Positions 51,118 through 61,456 of a DNA stretch of 64,000 bases are shown one piece after another; position 1 is the first letter of the stretch; every line of letters starts with the position of its first letter. A program made the translations under genes and the position numbers. The notes beneath the pieces were generated by a model that saw nothing but the letters and a program-made list of their open reading frames with translations, made no database searches and was not told where the DNA came from. Origin of the DNA: JALORV01 sp963769745 (GTDB lineage Bacteria > Pseudomonadota > Gammaproteobacteria > Burkholderiales > Burkholderiaceae_F); the NCBI GenBank assembly GCA_963769745.1, contig CAVYNB010000016.1, positions 50,850 to 114,849 on the forward strand. Direction: 5' to 3'.

Positions 51118-52653
51118 CTATATACCCCAGGGCAGACCGACGAGTTGCCAGGCCACCAGCAGAATCAGCCAGACGATGGCAATCGCGATCACGTAGGGCA
51201 GCATCAGCGCGATGACGGTGCCGACACCGGCATCCTTCACGTACTTCTGGCAGAACACGACGATCATCGCGAAGTACGCATTGAGCGGCGTGATCGAGTT
51301 CATCGGCGAGTCGCCGACGCGGTACGCGGCCAGCGTTGCGTCCGGCGGCACGCCGAGCTTCATCAGAAGCGGCACGAAGATCGGCGCGAAGATGGCCCAC
51401 TTCGGAATCGCGCCCGTCATGATCAGGTCGAGAATAATCACAACGATCACAAAACCGATCATCAGCCACACGGCATCGAGGTTGGCCGCCTGCAGGATGT
51501 TGCCGAGCGAGATCGCTGCCAGCGGCGCCATGTTGGTGTAGTTGAAGTAGGCGAGGAACTGGCTGATGATCAGCAGCAGGAAGATGAGGCCGCTCAGGCT
51601 GGCGATCGACTTCTGCACGGCATTGATCACGTCGATCGAGGTATTCATCGTCTTCGCGCCAATGCCGTAACCGATACCGGCTGAGAGGAAGACCAGCGCG
51701 ATCGTCACGATCAGGCTGTTCATGAATGGCGAGTTGCCGATGATCGAGCCGGTCTCCGGGTTGCGCAGGGGCGCCCCCGACGGCAGCAGCAGCAGAGCGA
51801 CAAAGGCGAGCGCGAGCGCCAGACCGACGCCGGCGAACTTCAGGCCGCGATACTCGTCGGCCGAAAGTACGTTCTCGCCTTCCACCACGTAGTCGCCGGT
51901 GTACTTGCCCAGCCGCGGTTCGACGATCCGGTTGTTGACCAGTACGACCACCACCATCATCACCAGCACGGACGCGATCGAGAACCAGAGATTCGACGCC
52001 AGGTCGATCGACTTGTTCGGGTCCATCAGATGGATTGCATCGTTGGTGATGCCGACCAGAATGCCATCGACCGGCACGATCAGGATGTTGACCAGAAACA
52101 CGCTGGCGACAGCCGCGAACGCCAGCGCAAGGCCTGCCAGCGGATGTCGGCCGACGCTGATGAACGCAGCTCCTGCGAGCGGAATCAACACCAGGTAGCC
52201 GGCGTCTGCCGCGATGCTCGAGACGATGCCGACGAAAGTCAGGATCCAGGTGAGCGCCCAACTCGGCGAGATGATCACGAGCTTGCGGATCAACGCCTTC
52301 ACCAGACCCGATGCCTCGGCGACGCCGACGCCGACCATCGCGACGATGATCACGCCGACCGCCTGGAAGCTCATGAAGTTCGTGACAACCCCGGTGAACA
52401 TGAAGCGGATGCCGTCGGCCGTCAGCAGGCTGCGCGCAGCCGTCGTCACGTTTTCGAGCTTGTGCGTTTCAGGATTGATGACCTGATAGCTGATGGCCAC
52501 GCCCATCAGGTAGAAGATGTGCGACAGCACGATCACGAAGGCGATCAGGATCAGGAAGATCACGACCGGGTGCGGCACCTTGTTGCCGACGCGCTCGACG
52601 ACATCGAGGATCTTCTGCATTCCCCCCTTCTTTGCTTCTTCGGCCTGAGTCAT
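51118..52653 (-). CDS. AbgT family transporter
   Basis: A 511-residue inner-membrane carrier. AbgT-type features: VGNKVPHPVVIFLILIAFVIVLSHI in the first membrane segment, a long periplasmic loop with ETHKLENVTTAARSLLTADGIRFMFTGVVTNFMSFQAVGVI, then AEASGLVKALIRKLV, and a C-terminal repeat with NSITPLNAYFAMIVVFCQKY. E. coli AbgT takes up p-aminobenzoyl-glutamate; other members export sulfonamides. The second ATG (52653) is preferred because AAAGG lies 9 bases before it. Placed between two M17 aminopeptidase genes. Confidence 0.92.
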   Translation of the reverse strand: MTQAEEAKKGGMQKILDVVERVGNKVPHPVVIFLILIAFVIVLSHIFYLMGVAISYQVINPETHKLENVTTAARSLLTADGIRFMFTGVVTNFMSFQAVGVIIVAMVGVGVAEASGLVKALIRKLVIISPSWALTWILTFVGIVSSIAADAGYLVLIPLAGAAFISVGRHPLAGLALAFAAVASVFLVNILIVPVDGILVGITNDAIHLMDPNKSIDLASNLWFSIASVLVMMVVVVLVNNRIVEPRLGKYTGDYVVEGENVLSADEYRGLKFAGVGLALALAFVALLLLPSGAPLRNPETGSIIGNSPFMNSLIVTIALVFLSAGIGYGIGAKTMNTSIDVINAVQKSIASLSGLIFLLLIISQFLAYFNYTNMAPLAAISLGNILQAANLDAVWLMIGFVIVVIILDLIMTGAIPKWAIFAPIFVPLLMKLGVPPDATLAAYRVGDSPMNSITPLNAYFAMIVVFCQKYVKDAGVGTVIALMLPYVIAIAIVWLILLVAWQLVGLPWGI

Positions 52654-52999
52654 GGATGGCATCCTTTCGTTTTCTTTCTTGTCGGTACATCCGATTCACA
52701 TCAGCTTCACATCGCGCACGACGCTGTCGCGCGGCCGCAGATTGCAGGTCGGGAACGGTCACGGCAAGCGGATCGGCAATTAGAGTCGACGTTGCGACGT
52801 TCGGCAAGTCCCTACGTGCTGATATCCTCTCCGGTCGCGCAGCAGCGACGCGAACATTCGCAGCCGTGTACGAATCGGACAGTGCAGGAGTTGTAAGGGT
52901 TCGGTCACAAACCGCCTCCATGCTGGGCCAGAACCGCTTCATGCACCTCGAGTCGCGCATTTTCTTGATCGAGACCCGGATTCGACAAGGAGAAAAACA
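52654..52999. other. Divergent intergenic region between abgT and the second M17 gene
   Basis: No gene is supported. It should contain promoters for both directions. I see no consensus -10 with a good -35; a near-tandem CGACGTTGCGACGTTCG (52787-52803) could be a regulator site but is short. A strong AAGGAG site lies 6 bases before the M17 ATG. Confidence 0.4.
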
Positions 53000-54520
53000 A
53001 TGGCCAAGAAATCCCATCATCGTGCAGGTGCGAATCCTGCTCCGTCGCTCACGGAATCTTCAAAGGCCACGGTCAGCGTTGCCCGCTCGGTGCCGTCGAG
53101 CGCCACCGCTGTCGGCATCGCCGTCGGATCGAAGGGAGCGGTACCGCGACAGATCGGGCTTGATCGCGATGCGCTCGCGGCCGCGGGCTTCGAGGGCAAG
53201 CAGGGCCAGACCCTGGTGATTCCAAAGGACGGAAAGTCGGTCGTCATTGCGGTGGGCGTCGGCGATGCCGGCCTCGATGTCGCCAAGTTGCGTGATGCGG
53301 CCGCCGCGTTCGCGCGGGCCGCGTCCAGGCAGTCGCATCTGGCCACCGGCCTTGCCGATGTCGCCGGCGGTGTCGCGCCTGCGGCGGCTGCGCAGGCTGT
53401 CACTGAAGGCGTGCTGCTCGCGCGCTACCGCTACGAGCAGTTGAAGAGCAAGAAGTCTGGCGTTCCCCTCGAGCAGCTCACACTGGTGACGACTGCCGAG
53501 CGCGCGAAAGCGGAAACGGCGGGCGCGAAGACCGGCCAGACCATGGCCTCGGCCGCGATGCTCGCGCGCGACCTCGCCAATGCACCGGCCAAGGAGCTGC
53601 CCGCCACACGCATGGCCGAGATCGCCGAAAGCGTGGCGCGCGACCGCGGCCTGCAGGTCGAAGTGTTCGGCAAGGCCGATCTCGAGAAGATGGGCTGCGG
53701 TGGCATCCTCGGCGTCAACGCCGGCAGCACCGAACCGCCACGCATGGTCAAGCTCACCTACAAGCCGAAGGGTGGCAAGGGCAAGGGCCGGCACCTGGCG
53801 ATGGTCGGCAAGGGCATCATGTACGACTCCGGCGGCATCAACCTCAAGCCGGCGCAAGGCATGCAGCTCTTCATGAAAATGGACATGGCCGGGGCCGCGG
53901 CCGTTCTCGGTGCGATGTCCGTCCTGCGTGATCTCGACTGCCCGAACACCGTTACCGCATTCCTGATGTGCACCGACAACATGCCGTCGGGTTCGGCCAC
54001 GAAGATGGGCGACGTGCTCACCCATCGCAACGGCAAGACGACCGAGATCCACAACACCGACGCCGAGGGCCGCCTGATCCTTGCCGACGGACTTGCGCTC
54101 GCGGCAGAACTGAAGCCCGACGCGATCATCAACATCGGCACGTTGACCGGTGCGATCCTGGCCGCGCTCGGCGAATTGCTGACCGGCGTGTTCTCGAACA
54201 ACGATAGCTTTGTCGGCCAGGTGAAGGCCTCGGCCGCGCGCACCGACGAAACGATCTGGCAGATGCCGCTCGACCGGCGCTACCGCAAGCAGATCGATTC
54301 GGCCATCGCCGACCTGCGCAACATGGGCGACGCGCAGCCGGGTTCGATCACCGCGGCGCTGTATCTCGAAGAGTTCGTCGACGGCATTCCATGGACGCAC
54401 TTCGATATCTGCGGAACGATGAAGTCCGACACCGACGATTCGTGGCGCTCGAAGGGAGCCACCGGCGTTGGCGCACGCCTTCTCGCGGACCTCGCGGTCA
54501 ATTTCGCCGCACCGAAGTAG
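53000..54520 (+). CDS. Second M17 family leucyl aminopeptidase
   Basis: A 506-residue M17 peptidase that is clearly diverged from the neighbouring PepA. The catalytic domain is intact: GKGIMYDSGGINLKPA (Lys and Asp), MKMDMAGAAAV (Asp) and NTDAEGRLILADGLALA (Asp, Glu, Arg). The N-terminal domain differs and opens with a Lys/His-rich, Ala/Ser-rich segment. It starts divergently from the AbgT transporter and is likely to work with it on an imported or exported peptide-like compound. Confidence 0.92.
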   Translation: MAKKSHHRAGANPAPSLTESSKATVSVARSVPSSATAVGIAVGSKGAVPRQIGLDRDALAAAGFEGKQGQTLVIPKDGKSVVIAVGVGDAGLDVAKLRDAAAAFARAASRQSHLATGLADVAGGVAPAAAAQAVTEGVLLARYRYEQLKSKKSGVPLEQLTLVTTAERAKAETAGAKTGQTMASAAMLARDLANAPAKELPATRMAEIAESVARDRGLQVEVFGKADLEKMGCGGILGVNAGSTEPPRMVKLTYKPKGGKGKGRHLAMVGKGIMYDSGGINLKPAQGMQLFMKMDMAGAAAVLGAMSVLRDLDCPNTVTAFLMCTDNMPSGSATKMGDVLTHRNGKTTEIHNTDAEGRLILADGLALAAELKPDAIINIGTLTGAILAALGELLTGVFSNNDSFVGQVKASAARTDETIWQMPLDRRYRKQIDSAIADLRNMGDAQPGSITAALYLEEFVDGIPWTHFDICGTMKSDTDDSWRSKGATGVGARLLADLAVNFAAPK

Positions 54521-54689
54521 AGGTCTGGTTGTCCTTTCAGGGTCGCGGATCGCACTCTTGCAGGGTGATCCGCGACAGCCGGTACGGATTGCCGCGAGTC
54601 CGGCAATCCCACAGTAGAAACCTGGCGAGCCGGGTTGTGCGAGCATCGGGTTAGTTCAATCAGACTTCATCCAACGACGGGCATTCATC

Positions 54690-56495
54690 GTGAACGATAT
54701 CTACATACTTTTTCTGATCATCGCGGCGGTAATCGTCCTGTTCGTCACGGAAAAGGTGCCGGTCGTCATTGTTGCTCTCGGCACCGCGCTCGCGCTGTAC
54801 TTCACGGGCATCCTCACCATCAATCAGGCGCTCGGCGGCCTCGGCGACACGACGACGATCTTCATTGCGACGCTCTTCGTCGTCAGCGCAGGTCTGGAGG
54901 TCACCGGCGTCACGGCATGGGCTGGCCAGTTGCTGATCTCCAAGGCCGGCGACAGTCGCGTGCGTCAGATCGTCCTGATCATGCTGCTGTGCGCTCTGCT
55001 GACCGCGCTGATCAGCCTCAACGGTTCGGTCGCCGCACTGCTGCCGGTGGTGGTGGTGATGGCGGTGCAACTCAAGCGCTCACCCTCGCAGTTGCTGATG
55101 CCGATGGTGTTCGCCGCGCACGCCGGCTCGATCCTCGCGCTCACCGGCTCGCCCGTGAACGTTCTCGTATCCGAGTCGGCGGCCTATGCGGGCACCGGCA
55201 ATTTTGGTTTCTTCGAGTTTGCAATCGCAGGAGTGCCGTTGCTGATCGGGACGATGGTGATTCTCGTTCTGCTGGGTCCGAAGCTGCTGCCGACACGCAG
55301 TGGCGCGTCGCTGCCAACCGATCTTTCCAAACATGCGCGCACGCTCGTCGAGCAGTACCGTTTCGACAGCGGCGTCTTTCAGCTGAGCATTCACGAGGGC
55401 TCGCCGCTGATCGGCACGGCCCAGGACTCGATCGATCTGAGTGGCTACGCGGGTCTAAGCCTGATCGGTGCGCATACCGATACGCATCGGCCACTGACGC
55501 GCCCGACGCTGGCTGCCGGTGACATGCTGCTGGTGCGCGGTGACGCTGAGGCCGCCGCGAGTCTCGCGAACAGCATGAAGCTCGGTTTCGGTCCGGACGA
55601 TGAGAAAGGCAATGCGACCGATGTGCTCTTCAATCGCTCCTCGGGTCTGGCTGAGGTGGTGATTCCACCGCGCTCGGCGCTCGTCGGGCAGGAGATGTTT
55701 CCCGGCATGGTGACCGAAAGCGGCGATCTTCTGATTCTTGCCGTGCAACGGGGAGGCGTGGAGCTACCTGGCAAGACTGCGCTCGAGGTCGGCGACACGA
55801 TGCTGCTGCAAGGCACCTGGTCGGCACTCGACAAGCGCCTCGCCGATCCGGAAGTTCTGGTCGTCAACTCGCCGGACGTCGTGCGCCGCCAGGCGGTGCC
55901 GATGGGCAACGGCGCGAAGACGGCGATCGCGATCCTCGTGGCCATGGTTCTCGCACTGGCAACGGGCATCGTGCCGGCGGCAATCGCCGGTCTGGTCGCC
56001 GCGTTCCTGATGGTGCTGCTGCGCGTGCTGTCCGTAGACCAGGCCTACCGCTCAGTCAACTGGACCACGGTGATCCTGGTTGGTGCGATGACGCCACTGT
56101 CGGCCGCAATGTCCGAGACCGGTGCTGCGCAGTTGCTGGCCGACAAGCTGGTCGCGGTGGTGGGTGATGCCGGTCCCTACGCACTACTTGCGGGTCTTTT
56201 CATACTGACCGCGATCATGGGCCAACTCATCAGTAACACCGCCACCGCACTGATCATCATTCCGATCGCGGTCGCGGCTGCGATCGAGGTCGGCATTTCG
56301 CCCCGCCCGGTGTTGATGAGTGTCTGCGTGGCGGCGGCCGCGTCGTTCCTGACTCCGGTCGCCACGCCGGTGAACCTGATGATCATGGGACCCGCCGGCT
56401 ACAGGTTCGGCGATTACTGGAAGCTTGGCATCGTCTGCATGGCATGGTTCTTTGTGATCGCGGTGTTCTACGTGCCGATGGTCTGGAGTTTCTGA
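54690..56495 (+). CDS. SLC13 family permease with two TrkA-C (RCK-C) domains
   Basis: A 601-residue membrane protein of the DASS/SLC13 type. The first membrane half covers about 1-205 (GDTTTIFIATLFVVSAGLEVTGV, LNGSVAALLPVVVVMA). Two RCK-C regulatory domains lie in the middle (about 215-300 and 310-400, with LAAGDMLLVRGD and LEVGDTMLLQG). The second half runs from 410 on, with ISNTATALIIIPIAVAAA and LTPVATPVNLMIMGPAGY. Relatives transport sulfate or dicarboxylates with Na+. The start is GTG. Confidence 0.9.
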   Translation: MNDIYILFLIIAAVIVLFVTEKVPVVIVALGTALALYFTGILTINQALGGLGDTTTIFIATLFVVSAGLEVTGVTAWAGQLLISKAGDSRVRQIVLIMLLCALLTALISLNGSVAALLPVVVVMAVQLKRSPSQLLMPMVFAAHAGSILALTGSPVNVLVSESAAYAGTGNFGFFEFAIAGVPLLIGTMVILVLLGPKLLPTRSGASLPTDLSKHARTLVEQYRFDSGVFQLSIHEGSPLIGTAQDSIDLSGYAGLSLIGAHTDTHRPLTRPTLAAGDMLLVRGDAEAAASLANSMKLGFGPDDEKGNATDVLFNRSSGLAEVVIPPRSALVGQEMFPGMVTESGDLLILAVQRGGVELPGKTALEVGDTMLLQGTWSALDKRLADPEVLVVNSPDVVRRQAVPMGNGAKTAIAILVAMVLALATGIVPAAIAGLVAAFLMVLLRVLSVDQAYRSVNWTTVILVGAMTPLSAAMSETGAAQLLADKLVAVVGDAGPYALLAGLFILTAIMGQLISNTATALIIIPIAVAAAIEVGISPRPVLMSVCVAAAASFLTPVATPVNLMIMGPAGYRFGDYWKLGIVCMAWFFVIAVFYVPMVWSF

Positions 56496-56526
56496 GGTCC
56501 GCGTCCACCGCGAATGTCGCGGCGAC

Positions 56527-57078
56527 ATGAGCGCCATCGCCGCGACACGGCACTGGCTCGAACACGCCGTCATTGGCCTGAATCTCTGCCCGTTTGCGCG
56601 GGCAGTACACGTGAAGGAGCAGATTCGCTGGGTCGAAAGCGAGGCCCGCGACACGCAGGCCCTGCTCGACGACCTGGCGCGTGAACTGCAATTCCTGGCG
56701 GCGGCCGACCCCGAGACGGTGGACACGACGCTGCTGATCCACCCGCTCGTGCTGACCGACTTCCTCGACTACAACGACTTCCTCGATGTGGCCGACGCTG
56801 CCGTCGAGGAACTGGGCTACGCCGGCGTCCTGCAGGTCGCCAGCTTCCACCCCGACTACCGGTTCGACGGCACGGCCGCAGACGATGTGAGCAACTTCAG
56901 CAATCGGTCGCCCCACCCCATGCTCCACCTGCTGCGCGAAGACAGCATTTCCCGCGCCGTCGCTGCATACCCTGATGCCGCGGCCATCTATGAACGCAAT
57001 GTCGAAACGCTGAACCGACTCGGCACCGATGGCTGGCACAGGTTGATGTCCAGCGCGGGCCACAGTGAAGAACGGTAG
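56527..57078 (+). CDS. DUF1415 family protein
   Basis: A 183-residue soluble protein of the DUF1415 family, common in gammaproteobacteria and of unknown function. Conserved features: IGLNLCPFARAVHVKEQIRW near the start, TLLIHPLVLTDFLDYNDFLDVAD, and QVASFHPDYRFDGTAADDVSNFSNRSPHPMLHLLRE. The paired Cys and several His could bind a metal. It lies 31 bases after the SLC13 gene. Confidence 0.9.
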   Translation: MSAIAATRHWLEHAVIGLNLCPFARAVHVKEQIRWVESEARDTQALLDDLARELQFLAAADPETVDTTLLIHPLVLTDFLDYNDFLDVADAAVEELGYAGVLQVASFHPDYRFDGTAADDVSNFSNRSPHPMLHLLREDSISRAVAAYPDAAAIYERNVETLNRLGTDGWHRLMSSAGHSEER

Positions 57079-57137
57079 CCGACTCCGGGGTCCGACACGC
57101 TGCGGGCTAGACTACGCTCCGCAGGGTGTAGTTCGGG

Positions 57138-57163
57138 AACGGGCGGTCGTGAAGCCGCCCGTT
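57138..57163. repeat. Hairpin before the parvulin gene
   Basis: Perfect 9-base inverted repeat AACGGGCGG / CCGCCCGTT with an 8-base loop, in the 154-base gap between DUF1415 and the parvulin gene. It has only a short T run, so it is a weak terminator or a leader hairpin. Confidence 0.45.
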
Positions 57164-57232
57164 TCCACAAGAGGCAGGTCATGAACGCCCTATTTCTCAA
57201 CCGCCGGCCTCGACAACAACTCAAGGATAGAA

Positions 57233-58103
57233 ATGAACTTCATCAAAGGCGGGCTACTACTCGCCAGTACGGTCTCGCTGTTTGCCCTTGGAGCGTGCAG
57301 TCCAAAACCTGCTGATCAGGCCTCCAAGGGCCCGGCGGCGGCCACGGTGAACGGAAAGCCGATCAGCCAGCGAACCGTCGACATGATCGTCAAGCAAGGC
57401 GCCAGTTCGGGCCGTCCGGATACGCCTGAAGTGCGTAAAGGGATCATCGACCAGATTGCCCTGCAAATGGTGGTCGCGGAGGAGGCAGTCAAGAAAGGAC
57501 TGGACAAGACTCCCGAGGTCATCGAGCAGTTCGACACGATCAAGCAATCCGTTCTGGCCAATGCCTACGTCGAGGACTTCATCAAGAACAATCCGGTCAG
57601 CGATGACATGGTGAAGGCGGAGTACGAGCGCATCAAGGCAACAATCACCGGCACGGAATACAAGGCGCGCCACATCCTCGTGGAGAAGGAATCCGAAGCC
57701 AGGGACATCATCGCCAAACTCAAGAAGGATCCGGGCGCATTTGCGAAACTGGCGATGGAAAAGTCGAAGGACTCGGGCTCAAAGACCCGTGGCGGCGAGC
57801 TGGGTTGGTTCGATCCCAAGAGAATGGTTCCGGAATTCGGCGCGGCCGTGAGCACGCTGGAAAAGGGCAAGTTCACCGACGCGCCGGTCAAGACGCAGTA
57901 CGGGTATCACGTCATCCTGCTGGAAGACTCGAGGAAGATCGAGGCGCCCCCGCTGGAAGACGTCAAACCCCAGATCAGCCAGCAGCTTCAGCAGCAAAAC
58001 GTCAAGAAGCAACTGGACGCGCTCAAGGCAGACGGCGAAGGTCGAAGTCGTTGGCACTCAGGCTCCGGCACCATCGACACCCGATGCTCCGGCAGCAAAG
58101 TGA
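57233..58103 (+). CDS. Parvulin-type peptidyl-prolyl isomerase lipoprotein, tail frameshifted
   Basis: Envelope folding factor of the PpiC/PrsA type. Lipoprotein signal with lipobox LGAC (Cys22), N-terminal helical chaperone arms (about 35-135), then a parvulin domain (about 140-250: ARHILVEKESEARDIIAKL, SKDSGSKTRGGELGWFDPKRMVPEFG, VKTQYGYHVILL). A single extra G near 58034 shifts the last codons; reading past it gives AKVEVVGTQAPAPSTPDAPAAK and stop at 58103. As written, the frame runs on to 58153 with an unrelated end. The core enzyme is unaffected. Strong AAGGA site before the ATG. Confidence 0.88.
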
Positions 58104-58109
58104 ACGGCC

Positions 58110-58141
58110 CGGTCTCGTGCCGTGCTGAGTTGCCGAGACCG
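58110..58141. repeat. Hairpin after the parvulin gene
   Basis: Perfect 8-base inverted repeat CGGTCTCG / CGAGACCG around a 16-base loop, 7 bases after the corrected stop of the parvulin gene. No T run follows. Confidence 0.4.
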
Positions 58142-58168
58142 ATGCTGAACTGACTGCGTTCGTGAAAG

Positions 58169-58186
58169 CGCTTCAGGTCTGAAGCG
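58169..58186. repeat. Short palindrome between convergent parvulin and mnhD genes
   Basis: Perfect repeat CGCTTCAG-GT-CTGAAGCG in the 200-base gap between convergent genes. It may help transcription end in both directions, though a T run is lacking. Confidence 0.35.
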
Positions 58187-58303
58187 AGGCAGAGCCTGAC
58201 CGATTTCGGCGAATGCTGACGACGGCTTGCGGTCGATCAGTCGACCCGCGGTGATCCAAGAATCTGCCGCTCTCTTGCCCTGTACGGTTCAGGACCACAT
58301 CGC

Positions 58304-59936
58304 TCAGAACAAGGCAGCGCCGAACAAGACTGCAATCGCCAGCATCGACACGCCGGCAACGGCCCACTGCCGCAGGACGGTGTCCGTGCGCAGCAGTACG
58401 GCACCCGCACGCATTGCGAGGCGTACGCCGCCATCGATACCGACCGCGATGTCGCCGGCCGGGATGCGCGGCAAACGCGCTCCCCAGCGCGCCAGCGCCC
58501 ACGCGAGCGCGCCGCCGACGAGCACGGGCCATAGCGATGCCCACAGCCCCTTCGGGTCGATGAGGTCGGACGCGGTGCCGAGCGGCAGACCGAGATAGAG
58601 CGCCCACGGAACCAGGATCGACGCAATCGCCGTGGCAACCCACGGCCAGCGCAGTCCCGGCGCGGCAACTGCCGCAGGGTCGGCGGCGCAGTTCGCCATC
58701 ACCCGGCGCAGGAAGTGCAGCATCAGCAAGGTCGTGCCGACGGCCGACGCATACGCGACCGTCGCGGCCCAGCCATCGCCCAGGGGTCCCTTGACCGCGA
58801 GCTTGGCCACGGCACCGCCGGTGAATGGCAGTCCGCCGAGTCCGACGGCAAGGACAGTGGCCAGTATCAGCGTGCCGCGGAGACGCGTCGCGGCACGTCG
58901 CCGCCACCACACCCACCAGCAGGAACATGGCGCCCTTCACGAGGATGTGATGAGTCGCGTAGAAGGCGGCGAGCACCGGTGCGGCGGCATCGGCGTTGGC
59001 GATGCCCATGCCGATGACAGCGACCGTGAATCCCATCTGGCTGACGCTCGAATAGGCCAGCACGACCTTCGGATGCGCCTGCGTGATGCCGATCACCACC
59101 GCATACAGCGCGGTGACCATGCCGACAATCGCCAGCAAATTGCCCCAGTCGGCCAGCGCGGTATCCACCGGCAGGAAGCGGATCAGTCCGATGATGCCGG
59201 CCTTCACCACCACGCCGCTCAGCACGGCCGAGGCTGGCATCGGTGCCGCCGAGTGCGCCAGTGGCATCCACACATGCAGCGGCACGAGGCCCGCTTTCAG
59301 GCCGAAGCCGATGACGAGCAGCGTGATGATGACGTCACGCTGCGGCGCCGATGGCAGCACGGCCGCCGCATCGCGCAACAGCAGGCTACCGTCAGGTGTC
59401 AGCGCGGCGAGCTGGATCATCGCCACCAGCACCATCGTTTCGCCGGCGAGCGCCAGCCCGAGGTAGATCGCCGCGGCGCGGCGCGCGCCCGGACTCTCGT
59501 CATGGAACACCAGCGCGCTGGCCCCGAAGGTCATCATCGCCAGCATCAGGTACAGCATCGCCATGTCGGCCGCGATGAACACGCCAAGACACCCGGTCAA
59601 TGCCAGCAGCCAGCCCGCGGCGAAGCGCCCCGCATTGGCCGCGTCGCGCTGGTACGTGGCGGCATACGCTCCGGCCGCGATCCACAGCAACGCAGCCACG
59701 CCGAGCAGCAGCGCACCGGGCGCATCGAGTGCCAGCGTGGCGCGATAGAAGCCGTGTGCAGGTCCGATCGTGAGCACGGCGTCCTGCTCGAAAAACAGCG
59801 CGGCCAGCAACGCGGGCACCGGTGCCACCGCAAGCAGCGTCAGCATCCGTTCACGCACGCGCGTCCAGGCACACGCGGCGAGCAGTACCAGCGGCACTCC
59901 GAGGGTCGCGCCGAGCAGGACGTGCGCGGCCGTCAT
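58304..59936 (-). pseudogene. Second MnhD/NuoM-like antiporter subunit, one-base frameshift
   Basis: Proton-translocating subunit of the complex I antiporter type and the last gene of the Mrp operon. First part (from ATG 59936): FGLKAGLVPLHVWMPLAHSAAPMPASAVLSGVVVKAG, HPKVVLAYSSVSQMGF, and HHILVKGAMFLLVGVVAAT. One extra base near 58889 moves the rest (RLRGTLILATVLAVGLGGLPFTGGAVAKL and further membrane helices) into another frame. Repaired, the protein has 543 aa and is complete. Its ATG overlaps the stop of the previous mnhD (ATGA). Confidence 0.83.
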
Positions 59937-61456
59937 CGGATGCTCATCGCCGCGGCCGGACGCCCGATCTGCACGAGATCGACCGGCGCGAACGCCAGCA
60001 GACCCAGCAGCATCGACACAATTGCCAGCGCCAGCACGATCGCCTCGCGCCCGCGCGAGACGCTGACGACTGCTGGAGCGATTTCGACGGTGGTCATCGC
60101 ACGGGCCAGCACCTTGATCACGTAGGCCGCCGTCAGCAGTCCGCCGATCGCGATCACGACGACCCACCACCACTGCGACGTGTCGAGCGCGGCCGACAGC
60201 AGCAGCCACTTCGCCAGAAAACCGCCGGACGGTGGCAAGCCGATCAGGGCGATGCCGCCGAGCGCAAACGCGGCCATCGTCATCGGCAGCGCGCGCGCGA
60301 TGCCACCGAGGTCGGCGACGCGATCGTGTCCAAGCGTTGCGTAGATCAGCCCCGCCGCCATGAACATCGCCGCCTTGGCGGTCGCGTGCGAGATCGCCTG
60401 CATCAGGCCGCCGGCCAGCGCCGCGGAGCTTGTCGCGAGCGACGACGCACCGAGCACCAGCGGAAACATCAGGAAGAGATAACCGATCTGCGCGACGGTC
60501 GAGTAGGCAATCATCAGCTTCAACCGAGCCTGCTGCAGCGCGACCGCACTGCCGAAGACGATCGCGCAGGCACCCAGCGTGGCCAGCAGCTGGGCGGCGT
60601 CGGTCGTGACCACGCCTACAAAGGTGTCGAACCACAGGCGGATCACGATGAAGAACGATCCCTTGACCACCAGTGACGACAGCAGCGCGCTCGCGGCTGC
60701 AGGCGCGCCGGCGTGCGCCGGCGGCAGCCACAGGTGCAATGGGAAGAGCGCCGTCTTCGCCAGCAGGCCGACCGTCATCAGCGCCGTGGCGGCCAGCACC
60801 GCCGGCTCGGGCTCGACCTGCGCGGCCAGCAGCGCGATATCCAGCGTGCCGTAGACCCCGTACATCAGCGTGCCGCCCAGCAGGTACAGCACCGATCCCG
60901 CGAGTGCAAACAGCAGATAGCGGAGCGCGGCCTGCAGCGTCTCGGCACGGCCGTCAAGGCTCACCAGCGGGACCGCAGCGAAGGACAGCAGTTCGAGCGC
61001 CACGTACAGCGTGAACAGGTCGCCGGCAAGGAACACCACGATCAGTCCCGCCCAGACCGCAAGCAGCATGATCCAGAACACGAACGGCGCGCGCGCTTCG
61101 GTGCGCCCGGCCGGCGTGTCGAAGTCGGCCCGTGCGAACAGAGCAATCGCGATCAGCACCACCACGCTCATTGCCATCATCGCGACGGCAAGGCCATCGG
61201 CCCGCAGCACGATACCGAGTGGCGGACTCCAGTTGCCCATCACGTACACCAGTGCAGCGCCGGTGCGCAGCACTTCCATCACGATGGCCACCGTGACGGC
61301 GGCACCTCCCGCCAGGGCCACGAGCGCGATACGCGCCGCGTTGCGGCCCCCGCTCAGGAATGCAAGCAGCAACGCGGCCACCGGGACGATCAGGGCCAGC
61401 ACCAGCAGGTCACCGCCCGGCGTCGCGAGATCGAGTGGCAGCACCGCAGTCGACAT
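59933..61456 (-). CDS. mnhD: Mrp-type Na+/H+ antiporter subunit D
   Basis: A 507-residue NuoM/NuoN-like membrane protein with about 14 helices. The conserved channel region is seen in ALYVALELLSFAAVPLV-like LYVALELLSF, LLAKTALFPLHLWLPPAHAGAPAAASALLSSLVVKG and LKLMIAYSTVAQIGYLF, with the Lys and Glu residues used for proton transfer in this family. It begins right after mnhC (adjacent codons) and overlaps the next NuoM-like gene. Confidence 0.92.
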   Translation of the reverse strand: MSTAVLPLDLATPGGDLLVLALIVPVAALLLAFLSGGRNAARIALVALAGGAAVTVAIVMEVLRTGAALVYVMGNWSPPLGIVLRADGLAVAMMAMSVVVLIAIALFARADFDTPAGRTEARAPFVFWIMLLAVWAGLIVVFLAGDLFTLYVALELLSFAAVPLVSLDGRAETLQAALRYLLFALAGSVLYLLGGTLMYGVYGTLDIALLAAQVEPEPAVLAATALMTVGLLAKTALFPLHLWLPPAHAGAPAAASALLSSLVVKGSFFIVIRLWFDTFVGVVTTDAAQLLATLGACAIVFGSAVALQQARLKLMIAYSTVAQIGYLFLMFPLVLGASSLATSSAALAGGLMQAISHATAKAAMFMAAGLIYATLGHDRVADLGGIARALPMTMAAFALGGIALIGLPPSGGFLAKWLLLSAALDTSQWWWVVVIAIGGLLTAAYVIKVLARAMTTVEIAPAVVSVSRGREAIVLALAIVSMLLGLLAFAPVDLVQIGRPAAAMSIR

